From the NCBI RefSeq assembly GCF_017115165.1, contig NZ_JABXKF010000126.1, positions 1-40,932 of the forward strand: 40,932 nt of DNA, in the 5' to 3' direction. The stretch is from Nostoc sp. LPT (GTDB lineage: Bacteria > Cyanobacteriota > Cyanobacteriia > Cyanobacteriales > Nostocaceae). Position 1 is the stretch's first letter; the number at the start of each line of letters is the position of its first letter. The position numbers and the translations under genes were made by a program. Of the stretch, positions 38,921 through 40,932 are shown one piece after another. The notes below the pieces were generated by a model that made no database searches, was not told the DNA's origin, and saw nothing but the letters and a program-made list of their open reading frames with translations.

Positions 38921-40183
38921 ATGACTTTCACTCCTACCAAAACCCTTGCCGATAAAGTTCGCGCTGACTTCCCGATATTGCATCAGGAAGTCAACGGTAA
39001 ACCCCTGGTTTATCTCGATAATGCTGCGACATCACAAAAGCCTTTGTTGGTGTTAAATACTCTACGGGATTATTACGAACACTATAATGCTAACGTGCAT
39101 CGCGGCGCTCATACGCTGAGTGCTAAAGCTACTGATGCTTATGAAGGTGCTAGAGATAAAGTTGCCAAATTTATCAATGCTGCATCCCGTCAGGAAATCG
39201 TCTACACCCGCAACGCTAGTGAGGCGATTAACCTAGTAGCCTACAGTTGGGGAATGAATAATTTGCAGCCGGGAGATGAAATTATTCTCTCGGTGATGGA
39301 ACACCATAGTAATATTGTGCCTTGGCAATTGGTGGCACAAAAAACGGGTGCAGTACTGAAATTTGTAGAATTAACACCAGAAGAAACTTTTGATTTGTCA
39401 CAGTTTAAAAAACTGATTTCCGACAAAACAAAACTAGTGTCGGTGGTGCATATTTCTAATGCTTTGGGTTGCATTAACCCAGTGGAAGAAATTGGTGCGA
39501 TCGCTCACAAATACGGTGCTAAATTCTTAGTTGATGCTTGCCAAAGTGTCCCTCACTTCCCCGTTGATGTGCAGCAGATAGATTGTGATTGGTTGGTAGC
39601 TTCCGGTCACAAAATGTGCGCCCCAACTGGGATAGGATTTCTGTATGGCAAGTTGGAATTGCTGGAATCAATGCCACCATTTTTTGGTGGTGGTGAGATG
39701 ATTGCAGAGGTGTTTTTAGACCATTCCACCTATGCAGAATTACCACATAAATTTGAAGCCGGTACACCTGCAATTGGAGAAGCGATCGCGCTTGGTACTG
39801 CGATAGATTATCTTAACAGTATTGGCATGGATAAAATCCACGCCTACGAAGCAGAATTAACAGCTTATTTGTTCCAACAATTAGAGCAAATTCCCCAAAT
39901 TAGAATTTACGGCCCCAAACCAAATGCTAAAGGTGAAGGTAGAGCCGCTCTTGCGTCATTCACAGCCGGGGAAGTCCACGCCAACGACTTATCTACATTA
40001 TTAGATCAAGAAGGCGTTGCTATCCGTTCTGGACACCACTGTACTCAACCATTACACCGTTACTTAGGTCTTGCTGCAACCGCACGAGCAAGTCTATCTT
40101 TCTACAACACCCGCGAAGAAATTGATATTTTCATCAAAGCACTGAAAGAAACCCTAGAATTTTTTGCGGGTTTCCTTGCTTAA
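38921..40183 (+). CDS. sufS: cysteine desulfurase SufS (group II)
   Basis: SufS takes sulfur from cysteine as a persulfide for cluster assembly. The 420-aa PLP enzyme has YLDNAATSQK, the PLP lysine K231 in ASGHKMCAP, and the active cysteine C374 in SGHHCTQPLHR, the typical group II position. Other landmarks are NVHRGAHTLSAKAT and FLVDACQSVPH. Length is standard. It is the last gene of sufBCDS; sufE and sufA are not in the window. A weak terminator-like hairpin follows at 40206. The ATG lies 28 bp after the sufD stop. Confidence 0.96.
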   Translation: MTFTPTKTLADKVRADFPILHQEVNGKPLVYLDNAATSQKPLLVLNTLRDYYEHYNANVHRGAHTLSAKATDAYEGARDKVAKFINAASRQEIVYTRNASEAINLVAYSWGMNNLQPGDEIILSVMEHHSNIVPWQLVAQKTGAVLKFVELTPEETFDLSQFKKLISDKTKLVSVVHISNALGCINPVEEIGAIAHKYGAKFLVDACQSVPHFPVDVQQIDCDWLVASGHKMCAPTGIGFLYGKLELLESMPPFFGGGEMIAEVFLDHSTYAELPHKFEAGTPAIGEAIALGTAIDYLNSIGMDKIHAYEAELTAYLFQQLEQIPQIRIYGPKPNAKGEGRAALASFTAGEVHANDLSTLLDQEGVAIRSGHHCTQPLHRYLGLAATARASLSFYNTREEIDIFIKALKETLEFFAGFLA

Positions 40184-40448
40184 AGTTACAAAATATTCAA
40201 ATCTTAATTGTGCCGATTTTCAGCAACATAACTTGCTAATACTTGGCACAATTTAATTATTTGGATTTTTGGTTTTTTCGGTGCTTTTATGGTGAATATT
40301 GAATTCAAGTAAATTTGAACATCTATACATCTATAATTAATTAATGCTAACGGCTGAAATATTTATCATACAAAAACTTAATAAATATCAAATATAGGAA
40401 TCCTATTTGAGTTTTGAACAAATTCCGTACATCTCAAGAGTGGCAAAA
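40184..40448. other. AT-rich gene-free gap after sufS
   Basis: 265 bp with one hairpin (40206-40253) and otherwise AT-rich sequence; no gene recognised. Confidence 0.4.
40206..40253 (+). terminator. possible terminator of the suf operon
   Basis: AATTGTGCC (40206-40214) and GGCACAATT (40245-40253) form a 9-bp stem with a 30-nt loop, followed by TAATTATTT. The long loop makes it weak. Confidence 0.35.
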
Positions 40449-40884
40449 TCACTCATTTGTGTGTCGAAGAAACCACTCAAACATCCACTTCAAATGCGAG
40501 TATGTTGGTATCAACGCACAAAAACGCCTTACCCATGTTTTGGCTTGTAACTAAATATCTTCAATCGGATTTTGTTCTGGACAATTAGGAGCTTTAGCGT
40601 TCGCAGTGTATTTTCCATTGTTCGGCTGCCAAGCCTTGATTAACCTCTGCCAAGAAATCTTGAATCTCTTTGGAGCGGTGATAAGTAGCACCATCGCACA
40701 AAATCAGCAATCCTTGGTCAGGAGACTCATTCAGCAGATATCGGAGATAATCAATAGTATGAGAGTGAGTTGCCCTTGTCATAAGCTTTCAGCAGTAATT
40801 GTCCTCCCTTGATAGTCTACAGCTCCGTAATATGTCTGTTTCTCTGGCTCATTTACGACTGGAACTGTGATTTCTTGGTCACTA
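40449..40884 (-). pseudogene. second transposase remnant (IS630-like DDE)
   Basis: On the minus strand one frame reads EITVPVVNEPEKQTYYGAVD and QGRTITAESL and ends; a neighbouring frame continues THSHTIDYLRYLLNESPDQG, LLILCDGATYHRS, then a third APNCPEQNPIEDI followed by a TAG in place of the usual Trp and LQAKTWVRRF. These are the DDE-domain landmarks of IS630-like transposases (CDGATYH and CPEQNPIEDIW). At least two frameshifts and a stop disrupt it, and heptamers replace its upstream end. It is not similar in detail to the remnant at 32781. Confidence 0.8.
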
Positions 40885-40918
40885 ATAGGGTATAGGGGGT
40901 AGGGTGTAGGGTATAGGG
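40884..40918. repeat. five 7-bp repeats TATAGGG type
   Basis: AATAGGG, TATAGGG, GGTAGGG, TGTAGGG, TATAGGG run without gaps. STRR-type, like that at 14020-14047. Confidence 0.85.
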
Positions 40919-40932
40919 AGGACGGCATTGGT

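Overview
The window comes from a filamentous, probably heterocystous cyanobacterium of the Nostocales (Nostoc, Tolypothrix or Calothrix type). The evidence is the very frequent HIP1 octamer GCGATCGC and its derivatives, the heptanucleotide tandem repeats at gene edges, many small palindromic repeats between genes, an oxidative Mg-protoporphyrin cyclase gene (acsF), and a SufR-controlled sufBCDS operon. No rRNA or tRNA gene was recognised. This assignment is inference from sequence style and protein resemblance, not from a database search.

Layout. 1-126: 21-bp tandem repeat. 141-1475 (-): sugar-type ABC solute-binding lipoprotein or periplasmic protein. 1689-1892: IS4-type transposase remnant. 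2065-5010: an NB-ARC/TPR (STAND, NLR-like) protein split into two reading frames by one in-frame TGA. 5011-5820: gene-free, holding a degenerate 21-bp array and a terminal-inverted-repeat element with four perfect hairpins. 5821-7786: a DsbD_2/TauE-like membrane protein overlapping a secreted, membrane-anchored protein. 7981-9534 (-): a small hypothetical protein and galE. 9914-13864 (+): a membrane protein, an ABC exporter and acsF. 13865-16029: repeats, a DUF2945/DUF3140 pair and a small gene broken by a repeat.

16030-26338 (+) is a run of eleven genes, all on one strand: MDR-type oxidoreductase, pyrophosphatase-like protein, a non-canonical SDR, TauD-type dioxygenase, uridine-kinase-like P-loop protein, adenosine-deaminase-like hydrolase, GST-like protein, NtaA/SnaA-type flavin monooxygenase, EamA exporter, HAD phosphatase and TauE/SafE exporter. 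The dioxygenase, flavin monooxygenase and TauE exporter together suggest use of an organosulfur compound and export of sulfite. The combination with nucleoside-type enzymes is the best candidate here for an undescribed pathway.

26885-28486 (-) is phoD with a plausible Pho box; then come an orphan ABC-2 type ATPase, a secreted TPR protein, a YbjQ-family protein and a four-helix membrane protein. A decayed IS630-type element (32781-33791) precedes the iron-sulfur locus: a small conserved gene and sufR on the minus strand, a divergent control region with two CAAC-N6-GTTG operators, then sufB, sufC, sufD and sufS. A second decayed transposase closes the window.

Between genes the window is rich in repeat families: three 21-bp arrays, about ten 7-bp arrays, two TIR-bounded elements, and several hairpin repeats. 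Several of them include the start or stop codons of neighbouring genes, and one has broken a gene.
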